From NCBI GenBank assembly GCA_949358305.1, contig OX442314.1, forward strand, positions 65,295,369 to 65,359,368: a stretch of DNA of 64,000 nt, read 5' to 3'. The notes below the pieces were generated by a model. It made no database searches, had not been told where the DNA came from, and was given only the letters and a program-made list of their open reading frames with translations. Origin of the DNA: Strigamia acuminata. Taxonomy: Eukaryota; Arthropoda; Chilopoda; Geophilomorpha; Linotaeniidae. Positions 19,515 to 31,372 of this stretch are shown one piece after another; the stretch's first letter is position 1, and each line of letters starts with the position of its first letter. A program made the position numbers and the translations under genes.

Positions 19515-21026
19515 TGTTGCAAACAACGTGGAAGTATTTTAGAAATTGCATTTATTACTGTGTTTTATGTCATAATAAATATTCATAGTGTAGTGGAATT
19601 TTTGCCTAATATTTTCATTTATTGCTTTTCAGGTTTTATCTTATTAAAACATTTTCTAGTGTTTTCAGTATTTTTAGTGTCTTTTGTGTTGATATTACAT
19701 TTTAATTTACTGTTATTTCAAGTGTTTTCAAAGCTTTGTGTCTTATCTCATTGATTTCTTATGCATTTTCATGATTTACGGCATTTTTAAGTACATTCGT
19801 CGAAGTGCAGTTCAGTTACGCTACACGCGTGACGTCATTTTTCCATTACTAGTCTCGTTTCGTTAGAACTTCTAACGCTTCGTTCTATACTTTCCGAGTT
19901 GTTAAGAATTCTATTCACAATTGCTTTCTACTAATTATTGTCTGCTCTTTCGACTGGTGTGCTTTATTATTGCCCAAGTGTTTTCGTTTCGTCAGTGCGA
20001 ACGTTCGTTGTCGGCCACCGCATGGGCGCGGCCGATAATGTTCGGTTCGTGCGGCTTACGATCTATTTCAAAGTGTTGTGTTGAATAAATAGTGTGATTT
20101 TATGCAGGAAATAACATTTCCTAATTTTATTTAACATTCCTATGTGGTTTTTATAAACATTCTGTGTATCTAATTTCAAATGTACTGGTTTTACCGCCAA
20201 TATGACGTTCGAGGCCGCCATGTTGGAATTTATCGGTAATTCGTTTTTATTTCAATTTGTTTACGATGTATATTGATTGAATTGATTATACTATTCCATT
20301 GCGATGTTTTTTAACCTGAATTCTTATGTTATTTTGTGTTTTAAAGCCATTTTAAATTCAAATCTTACGGTTACGTCATCATACTTGCCTGTGATTGGCT
20401 ATTGCGATCGTCTGCTACACGATCATTGTTTTGTGCTTCGTTTTCATTGTTTTACTTATTGAATCGAATTGTTATGATTAGCTTTTTTATTCACTGCATT
20501 CTTGCGGTCATTTTGATATATTTCAAACTGTGATCCGTGCTAATTTCACAATTTGTCAACTTTGCCTGTATTTCGTTTTCCTCCGTTGCCATGACAACGG
20601 AGAATTTTGTGTCTGTATTTCGCCGCTAATCGGCTTGGCGCGTGCCATTTTCGGTATTGCGCATGTGCGGCTCCCTTGAGGGCCAATTACATTCGTGTAT
20701 TTTATTCAGTTATCATCTAACCGTTCATTAAAGAAGTTGTTGAATTTTAGCTCGTGTTTAACTTTATTTCCGCCATCTTTTCCAATGTGTCGGGAGTAGT
20801 TAATCTTTTTTTCCCCGCTGGCTTATGGATAAACAAGCACTCGGATACCTTTCAACAGTGCTCTCGATTGCTTTCTCCTCATGCAACAATGGATTCGGGA
20901 GTGATTATTGTGGTTTCCAGCACGGTTTCTGTACGTACTTTGCTATACGATCATCAAATCATAGTGGCGGGAATTTCAAACCGCAAATGCCCATTTCTTC
21001 TATATTCGTGTTGACCGACCGCAACA
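19515..21026 (+). repeat. 5' LTR of BEL element B
   Basis: 1512 bp, TGTTGC to GCAACA. TGACGTCA at 19830-19837; hairpin arms CTCCGTTG (20581-20588) and CAACGGAG (20595-20602). Promoter function is expected for a 5' LTR. Confidence 0.95.
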
Positions 21027-22034
21027 TCGAATATCTAGTTTTGGTAGCCGTGACCAGGATAGCCGTTGCATTCTTTCTGTGTTTTCGTCGTGACGTCAGT
21101 GCAACGTCCGATCGTGCGTTTGGTGCGATCAACGGAATAATTTACGTTCGCGATTCGTCGTCTGCTACAAGTAGTGTCAACGTTCAACGTGACTTCAGCC
21201 ACAACGAGGACAGGTACGGCGTCGAATTTGAACAATCGTGTGCAAGCAACGGGATCTTCCGGTCGCCATATTTGGATACACAACGCGCTGCGCTGGGAAG
21301 ACGATTTGCCCCTGGATTATTTGCATTTTCTTGTTTTTGGAGTTCTGTGTTTTCATTTTGGGGATTTTTATTGCATGAGGGTATTGTTTTGGGTATTCCA
21401 TTGGTGTTTTTTGTTGTTTCATTTGCTAGTTTTGGGGAAAATTTTAGTAAAAGTGTTTTCATACCAAATTTTGAAGTGTTTTTTTCATTGCATGTTTAGT
21501 TCTCCATTATAACCGCCATAAGCGGGGGAGATTAGATTTATTTCGAGCAGAACTGACTAGTTTCAAGTTGAATGAGCTGTCAGTAGAGTCAAAATTTAAT
21601 GTTAAGAGTTATTGGCGTGTTTTGTTGCAAAACGAACCGTCAATTGTTTTCAAAAGAGTTTATTGGCGTGCTTTGTTGCAAAACAAACCGTCAATTATTT
21701 TCAAACTGTGCAGGGTAATTGTGTCACGTTTTATTTACGTACACAAAAACCGCTCAAATTTTTGGTCATCCTCGATTGGCCAAACATTTGATATTCTAAA
21801 ATTCTCACGTGTCACCAAGGACCGTGAAAATTGAGTGCTTTTTGGGGGATAAAATAAAAAAGTTTATTCTCTTTAAAGTTAAAACAAAAACCGTGAAAAT
21901 TGAGAAATTTTTGGGGGATAAAATTACAAGGTTTATTCTCTTAAAAATTAAAACAAAGTTGAATTGTCATGCCCGTTTTTATCTGTTCTTTCCAAATTTC
22001 ACAGCCGAATTTTTTGTGAGAGAGGACAGAGAGA
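21027..22034 (+). other. 5' leader of BEL element B with primer-site-like motif and internal repeats
   Basis: A primer-site-like TGGTAGCCGTGACCAGG starts at 21042, 15 bp inside the LTR. It holds two pairs of direct repeats: units of about 50 bp at 21605-21654 and 21655-21705, and units of about 69 bp at 21821-21889 and 21890-21957. A reading frame that starts in the LTR runs through the leader to 21499, and its protein-level match to the leader frame of element C is noted under findings. Confidence 0.7.
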
Positions 22035-25000
22035 ATGGCGGAACCTACAATGAGAGATCTTCTAACTGAGGATCAAATCGAAGTGCAACAACAACGTTGG
22101 GAGTCGCAAGTCACTGCAATGAATCATTTGTTGTCTATATCGGAGAAGACAGCAGATCCAGGTGAACTGGAAGCGCTGGTGCAAACTGCGACCCCGAAAG
22201 AAACGAGAATAGTCGGTGCTCTGAATGATCTACAGGAATATTCGGACCACGGCTATTATCTAGAATGCATTGACAAGCTTGAGACTATGCAAGCAAGAGT
22301 GGATCTTCTTCGCACGAGATACGAAATTTCAAAGCGATCACTTCCAACTTTGGGAGGAAGATTAAATACGTCGACAAGCTCAAACCAGAATACAACCTTG
22401 AACGCGACAGCAACGTTTAGAAAAAATTCGAAGCTGCCCAAACTGGATTCCGTAAAATTCGACGGAGATATTTTGAAGTACAGAACATTCAAAAGTAACT
22501 TCGAGACCTCCGTACACAAGGATCCAGACCTGAGTAACATTGAAAAACTCCAGTATTTACAAACTATGTGTACTGGAGAAGCGGCAATTCTCATCTCAAC
22601 TTTTCCCCTGATCGAGGAATCCTACGACCTTGCAAGAGAAGAACTCGAAAGACATTTTGGTGATGAGGATGCCCAACAAACTGCGTTAATAAAATCAATT
22701 CGAGAATTAAAAGCTGTTTCAAGTGTATATCCAACTAAAGCGATAAAAACAAATTTGACAAAGATTTCTGCGACTATTAGACTTCTCGAGCAACTAAAAA
22801 TTCCTATTCAGACTTCCGGAGCTTTCTTATTGCCCGACATAATTAGCAAGTTTCCAACTTCAATGGCATTAAGATTTTACCAAGTTCACGGGATTCAAAA
22901 TAAGAACATTGTTACGTTGCTCAATTTCTTTGTGAATGAAGTTGCGATGGCCGAACGAACTGAAAGCGTCTCGGAAAAATCGAAAAAAGACAAGAATGAA
23001 AAATCGGACGTAGAGAAAACGAAAGTGAAAGGTTCAATGACCACGTGCGCAACTACTCAAGACGCCAAGCAGTCTACTAGTGCAAAAACGAAGAGTGAAC
23101 CGAAATCTGAAAGCAAGAATACGCCTTTCAAGACAAACAAGTGCATTTTTTGTGAAGATGAACATTTAAACGGCGCTTGTAAAAAGGATTTCGAAATTAA
23201 CGCGAAAATCGAAATAGTTAAGAAAAACCGACTGTGTTTTAATTGTTTCAGAACTGGGCATAGAGTGGGAGACTGCAAGGTCAAATTTTCTTGTAAACAT
23301 TGTGGTGGGCGACACCATTCCACAATATGCAAAAAATCCGAGGTGAAGAATTCAACGAGCGCTGCGGAGAAGCCGAAGGAGCCACAAGTAACAACACATG
23401 TTTCATGCGCAATCTCGACGACTCTACAACTAATGATCTTCACCGCGGACCTCAAAACAAAATCAGGAGGAACTCACAGCATTCGAGGGATGATTGATCC
23501 GGGAAGCCATCGATCGTTCATCACAAAAGAATTTGTTGAAAGACTGAAACTTAAAAAGTGCGGCAGTGTTTCTGCCACCACACAACGTTTTAATGATTCG
23601 TCTCCAGCAGCTACGGACTACGATGTGTTCAATGTCACACTGCAGAGTAAAAATGACACTCAAGATTTGAAACTTTCCATGCTTTCTGTGGAAGATTTGC
23701 CACGAGTGCAAGGCATTCTGAACTCATCAATGATTGACAAAGTGAAGAAACTAAATCTCGAACTTGCTGAAGACCTACCAGCTAAGACTGCTCAAATTGA
23801 TGTGCTTTTAGGAGTCGACGTGTGGTGGAAGGTCGTTAAGGATGGCAAGAAAAAGGTAAACGCCGACCTTGGACTCATTAACACAATTTTTGGATGGGTC
23901 TTGGCTGGAGCGGCTGGAAACACCAATTTGTTTGAGGATGAGGAAGGAATGACAACATGTTGCAACACATGCGACTTAGACATCCAAGAAAAATTGGACA
24001 AACTGTGGAACTTGGAAGCAATCGGAATAAATGCGGGAGAAAAAGAATCCGACTTTATTCGCGATCGATTCGAATCAACTACAAAGCGTCTAGACGATGG
24101 ACGTTATGAAGTCATGCTGCCATTCAATGGTCAGGAAGTCGACTTGGAGTCCAATTGGGAATTGGCCATGAATCAACTGGCCAACACGCTCAAAAGAATA
24201 GATGCCAACGAAGACTACAAAAAACGTTACGACGAGTCCATGTGGCAATATATTCACGAAAATCACGCGGAGGAAGTCCCAAAAGAAGAGCGTTTTTTGA
24301 AGAAAGGAACCTACAATATACCTCACCACCCTGTAATCAAGGAGGATCGAGACACGACGAAATTTCGAGTAGTGTTCAACGCGTCTTCATCCAAGAAGGG
24401 GAAACTTTCCCTCAATGACTGTTTATTTCCGGGACCTTCCCTTAATCCAGACTTAATACTCGTTATTGTGAGATTCCGTCTCTATTGTATTCCAATAATA
24501 GCAGACATTAAGCAAGCGTTTCTCCAAGTTATGATCAACCCTACTCAAACAAACTTTCTACGTTTTTTGTGGGTCGCTCGTGACTATTTCAAAGAGCCAT
24601 ACTCATGGCAAAATTTGTGGAATAATCTAATGGTTCTGCGAATGATTGTCGTGCCATTTGGCGTCATTTCTTCTCCATTCCTCTTGTGTGCGACGATTAG
24701 GAAACAAGCGAAACAATTTGAAGAAACTCATGCAAAAGAAGTCGACGCACTCGATGATGGAATCTTCATGGATGATTTGACGTCAGGAGGAGATTTTACA
24801 GCCGACACAACATCACATTGCGAGAAACTGAAAATGATATTAGACGACGGAAAGCTTCCCCTCGTAAAGTGGGCGACCTCAAGCAAGGACGTCTTCAACA
24901 ATTTGAAAAAAGAAGGTTTTCATATGCGAGGAGAGGAGTTTTTGGACTTAGGAATTATAAAAATGCTTGGAATATTGTGGAACACGGCAGAAGATGTCAT

Positions 25001-27276
25001 GATGTTTAACATTCCGACCATTGAAAAAATTCCGAATACAAAGCGAGAAGTTGTTTCATTAATGGCTTCCATATTCGATCCAATGGGACTCATTGCTCCT
25101 GTTGTGCTTCAAATGAAACTGCTAGTTCAAGCAATCTGGATTAGGACAAAAAACTGGGATGAAAAGATTCTTGACTCAGAGAAAAAAGAAGTCGAAGAGT
25201 GGAGTCAAGACATACAAAAATTAAAAGAATTGAAAGTACAACGTTGGCTGCAGACTTATTCCGGTCAAGACATCACTTTAGAAGTTTTCTGTGACGCAAG
25301 CACAAAGGCATTTGGCTGTTCAATTTTTGTCGTCAATCTAGAGGGCAAAAGAACTTTATTGTTGAGTAAATGTCGTATTGCGCCGACGAAAAAAGTGACT
25401 CTTCCTCGACTTGAATTAACTGCAGCAGTGGTTGGAGTGCGAATGACCAAGTACCTGTTAGAAAACTTTCTTCCCGGTTACCCGGTCACTGAGGTGAAAT
25501 ACTACTCGGACTCCACCATAACTCTAGCCTGGATAAATTCGGACAAGAACGTATGGAAGCCATACGTCTCAAACCGTGTTCAAGAAATTATTTCTTCAAC
25601 TAAGCCCGAACAATGGTCTCATGTACCAACAGAATTTAACCCAGCAGATTTATTAACTCGACCACATAACTCAAAAACATTGATGCAAAATAAACTTTGG
25701 TGGTTTGGAGTTGATGTCTCGAAACTGGAAAAAAGAGAAATTATACAAGAGGATCTTCCAGAAGAAGAACGAAAAATCGTTGTGATGACAATTCAAGTGA
25801 CAGAAAGCTTTATTGGTCGATTCTTCAAACGATTCCGAAATTACAACCGACTTTTGAGAGTTTTCTCATACATTTTGCGATGGAAAAACAAACTTTTGCG
25901 CGGTGAGCCTCTCTCGCCACTCGAGTTAGAGGACAACCAATTGAAGATCCTGCAATTTTCCCAGAAGCTACATTTTTCTGAGGAGATTGATGATGTGAAA
26001 AACAAAAGAGAACTGTCTAAACATTCCACCCTACGTAATTTCGAGCTCTTCATTGACGAGGACGGATTACTTCGACTTCGTAGCCGCTTGAAAAAATCTT
26101 TATTGACATTTGATGAGGTTTATCCAATTATCTTGCATTATGATAGTTGGATAACAAGACTGTTAATTAAAAAAGTGCATTTGGAGTTGCTTCATGGTGA
26201 CATAAGCGAAACCTTGTATCACCTACGCGAACGATTTTGGATTATTAGAGGAAGAAGAACAATTCAGACAGTTATAAGAGAATGTGAAATTTGCAGACGA
26301 GGAAAACTTGCACGCAACAACCCTTCAACGGGTGACCTTCCTGCTGAACGTGTGACGCCAGCGGCGCCATTCCAAAACACAGGAGTGGACCACTTGGGTC
26401 CCATTTATGTCGGCAGCAACAAGAAGGAAAAGAAAAAAGTTTACATCTTGCTTTTCACGTGTATGGTGACCCGTTCCATACATTTAGAAGTTTCAGAGGA
26501 CCTTTCTGTGCCAAAGTTTTTGCTTGCAATGAGAAGATTTGGGGCACGCCACGGATACCCCGGGAAGATTTTCTCTGACAACAGTAAGACGTTTGAGCGC
26601 GGAAGCCTCGAATTACAATCATGGGGGAAACTCATCGGTCATAATGACGTGAAAACATTCCTATCTGAAAAAAGGGTGCTCTGGACATTCATCCCACCGC
26701 TTTCTCCATGGATGGGCGGAGCGTGGGAGCGTCTAGTCCGCTCTGTCAAAGATAAACTTCGAAAGACATTGTTGCGCAGCACCGTAGACTTAGAAACTCT
26801 CCAAACTTTGGCTCTGGAAATTAGTTCAGTGCTAAATTCACGACCCTTAAGTTATGTCCCCGACAGTGTTGATGGTGGTAGAATTTTGGCACCTGAAAAC
26901 TTTCTAACAGGAGGCATGCCAAAATACGTAATAAACAAACAATTGAGTGCAATTAAAAAATCAGATTTGAGAAAACTGGACATTAAACGACGCCAATTTA
27001 TTTGGGAGTTCTGGAAAATTTGGAAAAAAAAGTTACCTCATGCAATTGAGGAATTTTTATGAATCCAAAGGTGATAAGTTCTTCAAAAACCCTAAAGTAG
27101 ACCAAATCGTGTTGCTAGAGAAAATGGGTACTAACCCATATTTTTGGCCCCTTGCTAGGATAAAGGAAATTTTTCCCGGTGAGGATGGTCAAATCCGTGT
27201 TATAAAAGTTGTGCTACCCGATGGACGTGAGTTAAAAAGGTCAGTCAAGCATGTGAGAGCCCTAGAACTTGAGTGA
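22035..27276 (+). CDS. gag-pol: BEL/Pao Gag-Pol polyprotein of element B, with one late frameshift
   Basis: ATG at 22035, just after the leader. Domains by residue: Gag 1-365; zinc knuckles near 370, 401 and 420; protease DPGS near 488; reverse transcriptase with FMDD at about 911; RNase H FCDAS near 1085; integrase D near 1450, D near 1514 and E at about 1565. A run of eight A at 27024-27031, where element A has a five-A run and GAG, adds one base. The frame then stops at 27062, and the C-terminal domain continues in another frame to 27276. Without it the polyprotein lacks about its last 75 residues. The frameshift could be a real mutation or a homopolymer sequencing error. All catalytic residues upstream of it are present. 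Confidence 0.95.
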
Positions 27277-27336
27277 TTTTTCTTTTGTGAATTTTTTGTG
27301 TGGTTCTCCTTCTCTGTCCTTTCGCCGGCAATTCGT

Positions 27337-28848
27337 TGTTGCAAACAACGTGGAAGTATTTTAGAAATTGCATTTATTACTGTGTTTTATGTCATAATAA
27401 ATATTCATAGTGTAGTGGAATTTTTGCCTAATATTTTCATTTATTGCTTTTCAGGTTTTATCTTATTAAAACATTTTCTAGTGTTTTCAGTATTTTTAGT
27501 GTCTTTTGTGTTGATATTACATTTTAATTTACTGTTATTTCAAGTGTTTTCAAAGCTTTGTGTCTTATCTCATTGATTTCTTATGCATTTTCATGATTTA
27601 CGGCATTTTTAAGTACATTCGTCGAAGTGCAGTTCAGTTACGCTACACGCGTGACGTCATTTTTCCATTACTAGTCTCGTTTCGTTAGAACTTCTAACGC
27701 TTCGTTCTATACTTTCCGAGTTGTTAAGAATTCTATTCACAATTGCTTTCTACTAATTATTGTCTGCTCTTTCGACTGGTGTGCTTTATTATTGCCCAAG
27801 TGTTTTCGTTTCGTCAGTGCGAACGTTCGTTGTCGGCCACCGCATGGGCGCGGCCGATAATGTTCGGTTCGTGCGGCTTACGATCTATTTCAAAGTGTTG
27901 TGTTGAATAAATAGTGTGATTTTATGCAGGAAATAACATTTCCTAATTTTATTTAACATTCCTATGTGGTTTTTATAAACATTCTGTGTATCTAATTTCA
28001 AATGTACTGGTTTTACCGCCAATATGACGTTCGAGGCCGCCATGTTGGAATTTATCGGTAATTCGTTTTTATTTCAATTTGTTTACGATGTATATTGATT
28101 GAATTGATTATACTATTCCATTGCGATGTTTTTTAACCTGAATTCTTATGTTATTTTGTGTTTTAAAGCCATTTTAAATTCAAATCTTACGGTTACGTCA
28201 TCATACTTGCCTGTGATTGGCTATTGCGATCGTCTGCTACACGATCATTGTTTTGTGCTTCGTTTTCATTGTTTTACTTATTGAATCGAATTGTTATGAT
28301 TAGCTTTTTTATTCACTGCATTCTTGCGGTCATTTTGATATATTTCAAACTGTGATCCGTGCTAATTTCACAATTTGTCAACTTTGCCTGTATTTCGTTT
28401 TCCTCCGTTGCCATGACAACGGAGAATTTTGTGTCTGTATTTCGCCGCTAATCGGCTTGGCGCGTGCCATTTTCGGTATTGCGCATGTGCGGCTCCCTTG
28501 AGGGCCAATTACATTCGTGTATTTTATTCAGTTATCATCTAACCGTTCATTAAAGAAGTTGTTGAATTTTAGCTCGTGTTTAACTTTATTTCCGCCATCT
28601 TTTCCAATGTGTCGGGAGTAGTTAATCTTTTTTTCCCCGCTGGCTTATGGATAAACAAGCACTCGGATACCTTTCAACAGTGCTCTCGATTGCTTTCTCC
28701 TCATGCAACAATGGATTCGGGAGTGATTATTGTGGTTTCCAGCACGGTTTCTGTACGTACTTTGCTATACGATCATCAAATCATAGTGGCGGGAATTTCA
28801 AACCGCAAATGCCCATTTCTTCTATATTCGTGTTGACCGACCGCAACA
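27337..28848 (+). repeat. 3' LTR of BEL element B
   Basis: 1512 bp, same length as the 5' LTR and apparently the same sequence. Preceded by a pyrimidine-rich stretch and GCCGGCAATTCG rather than a purine tract. TGACGTCA at 27652-27659. Confidence 0.95.
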
Positions 28849-29248
28849 ACATCAAGTGTTTTACCGTATTTAGTCTCGAGGTCGAGAGTCGCTTGATTCT
28901 GGTTTTTATCTCGCGTGTTTATATATCGCAAGCTGCTCATATAGCACGGTAATCATTGTTAAGTCGTCTGCTCGAAAGAGCTTATTGTTTAGTCTGTTTT
29001 GGTGTGTTATCACTTGATAATGCATGATTTTACCTTTATTTATGTAAAGGACAAATCAATGATGGTTATCCATTGATTTGTTCTCTTTTGTTATGTACTT
29101 GACTTGAGGAGAACAAATCTCAAGTCATGACACTTGTTTTTATGATTTGGTCAAATAAAATGGCTGCCGACAGTTTGTCAGCAATGTCAGCACATTTTAA
29201 CTATGGCTGCATTTTTCCAACTCACTACACATTTAGTAAATCCCAATA
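28849..29248 (+). repeat. 5' LTR of element E, right piece
   Basis: Begins with B's duplicated ACAT and then matches 34460-34855 by eye. It has a TATA-like TTTATATAT stretch and two strong hairpins: arms ACAAATCAATG (29051-29061) and CATTGATTTGT (29071-29081), and GACTTGAG (29101-29108) and CTCAAGTC (29119-29126). Confidence 0.93.
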
Positions 29249-29249
29249 A

Positions 29250-29268
29250 TGGTAGCAGAGGATGGTTT
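29250..29268 (+). promoter_or_regulatory. Primer-binding site of element E, complementary to initiator tRNA-Met
   Basis: TGGTAGCAGAGGATGGTTT is the exact complement of the last 19 bases of eukaryotic initiator methionine tRNA including CCA, as known for many Copia elements. It lies one base after the 5' LTR end. Confidence 0.9.
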
Positions 29269-31372
29269 TGGTGAGTGCTACGTTAATTTAACGCTCGGAA
29301 TCGAATTCGCGACGTAATTCTGGCCGGGAACGTCTTGTGCGCATCGACGGGAATTGCCGTAGCGGCGGGCAGCACGAGAGCGACGATTTTTCCGACCGGA
29401 CGAGCGAGTTTCGCGTGCTTCGTAAAGCAGCGAAGTCGGCGAATTGCGACCCGAAGCAGTGAGAAGCAATTGTCAACGAATTTGGCAACGAAACATCTTG
29501 GAATTTCGCGTCATCGTGGATTTGAAACACGAAAAAACGGTGTTATTTTCACCAAATGTATTCGACAAATACTTTCTAATGTTCCTGCAGTCCAGGCAAC
29601 TAATTCCACGATGATTCCAAGCTGTTTCGTTGAACGTCTACCCGACGTAATCCAACGCAGAAATGCTCAATTAGAATGAGTGACAACTTCTGAACGTTGT
29701 GAAATCCAATTTCACTCGTCGCCGCCGGAAAATGCTTCGTTTTCGACGAAAAATGGTCCGTTTCGACTCCAAACCGGTCCCAATCGATTCTTAGACTTCT
29801 TATGTGGTCCCACGTCGTAATTCCAGCGCTGGTGACCACTCCACGACTTCAAAACAGGCTAAACACGGCTGCTATCGTGGATTGAGATGGCTGTTGATTT
29901 CGGACGATTTTCGTTATTTGTGAGCGGTTTCAGCGCTGGAAATACGACGCTGGAACACATAAACGTCCAAGGAAACACAGGAGCCTGGTTTGGAATTTAT
30001 TCTTCGACGGAATTTTGCGAAAACAACGTTTTTCGGCGGCGACGAGTGCGAACTTAGTTCGCCAACGTTTCAAAGCAGAACTCACGTATTAAATACCTGC
30101 CCATCGATTCGAAAACGTTTAGGAAACGTATTTCGGTGGAAAGAGAAGATTTTCGTGTCCGGGACACGATAAACGAGCTGGTTTTACAGCGTTTGTGGAG
30201 CGACGAGACACGCTACGGACTAGCGGCGTCGCATGCGACGATAAAGCGTCAACGAGAAGCGGAATTCGTTTGGAATTTACGTGAAACAACGTGTGGAAAA
30301 GGACTAGGATTGTCAAAAGCCAGTAGGTTTTTATTATTTGTCGAAATAATTATTTTGCCGTTGTATTTTTGCCGAGATGCGCGGAACAGCCGAATCCAAG
30401 ATGGCGGCGCCCACGACTGTACGAGTCTGAGGCCGTGTTTGGACTGTTTTCGGGCCGAGACGTGGATCCCAGCGCTGGAAAATACAACGTGGGACCTCAT
30501 AAAGAGCCAAGGAATCGATTGGAATCGGTTTCGGATCGTTTTGGAGAAGTTTTCGGCGAAAACAAAGCGTTTTTCGTCGTCGGCGATCGGGATTGACTGC
30601 CGCTACGTTTTCCAGACGTCGCTTGCCTATATCGAGCTGGATACGAACACAGGACGTTCGTACAATCACGAGAGCAGCAGTACGGATCGATTTGGATCGA
30701 TATTTTCCGGTTTTGGACGCGTTTCGTGCGACGAGCACAAACGCATCGCGGATTTGCACGTAGAGTGTATCTGCGCATCGGAGGGACCGGTTAAGTCTTG
30801 TGCCAGGTGCACAAGTGAATTGCATCGGATCCAAGCGACGTTTCAGCGACGTCAACGCGGGATTTGCGACGCAAAAATCCCGCAAGAAGACAACTTGCCA
30901 GCAAAGTGTTTATTATTATTTTGGGTTGTCGTGAAACTTTGTATAGTTATTTAAGGTTTTGTTTTGGGGTCCCTTTGTTTGTTTTCCGCCCTTTACTCAT
31001 TCGAGTAGCGGAATCCTATTTCCACACAGGCTATTTCTGGCCACCAAGTGTCCCGCGGGCCCAGGCGCACCGGTCGGAACTTGGGAAATACTGTGTGGAG
31101 TTTTGCGTCTCACTTATTGAGATAAGTCCAGGGTGGATTGTGATTTTTCTCCTTCATTTTGGTTGGGGAAAATTGTGTTTTTGTGTATTTGCAAAGTGGA
31201 AAAGTGCATTTTAGTGAAAGTGCTGCAAATAATTGAAGCAATGTGTTTTGTGCCGTCACTAAATTTATTAGTGAGTGTGGTGTGGTTGTGTGGCTCGAAT
31301 TTTGTGCGCACAGCGTTTTGTGCAAGGAGAAGGTCTTTAACAGACAATGTGAGTGCCTGCAACAAGCAGACA
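29269..31372 (+). other. Long 5' leader of element E with inverted repeat arms
   Basis: About 2.1 kb without a convincing gene. It holds three diverged copies of a module of roughly 150 bp built around AGCGCTGG...GGGACC.CATAA...ATCGATTGG: one on the minus strand (about 29670-29835) and two on the plus strand (about 29925-30065 and 30462-30620). Open frames across it (for example 30136-30954) arise on both strands from these modules. The 3' part becomes T/G-rich before ORF1. Confidence 0.5.

Larger units (their letters stand above)
19515..28848 (+). mobile_element. BEL/Pao LTR retrotransposon B, full length
   Basis: 9334 bp with two 1512-bp LTRs, a leader of about 1 kb, gag-pol and a 4-bp target duplication ACAT (19511-19514, 28849-28852). 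The empty site is seen in the intact 3' LTR of element E, which reads GACACATCAAG. The LTRs look the same by eye, so it is a recent insertion, younger than E. One frameshift near the 3' end of pol is the only defect seen. Confidence 0.96.

Noticed and set aside
20825-21499. 224-codon frame spanning the LTR end, primer site and leader of BEL B as a gene
   Set aside because: It begins inside the LTR and its first part recurs in every LTR of the family. Only the leader half is of interest and is reported as a finding.
29250-29268. tRNA-like sequence
   Set aside because: It is only the complement of the initiator tRNA-Met 3' end and acts as a primer-binding site; no tRNA gene with a full cloverleaf is seen there.
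30136-30954. 272-codon plus-strand frame in the leader of element E, with overlapping long minus-strand frames
   Set aside because: It runs across inverted repeat modules that give open frames on both strands. No recognisable domain; tail hydrophobic and low complexity.
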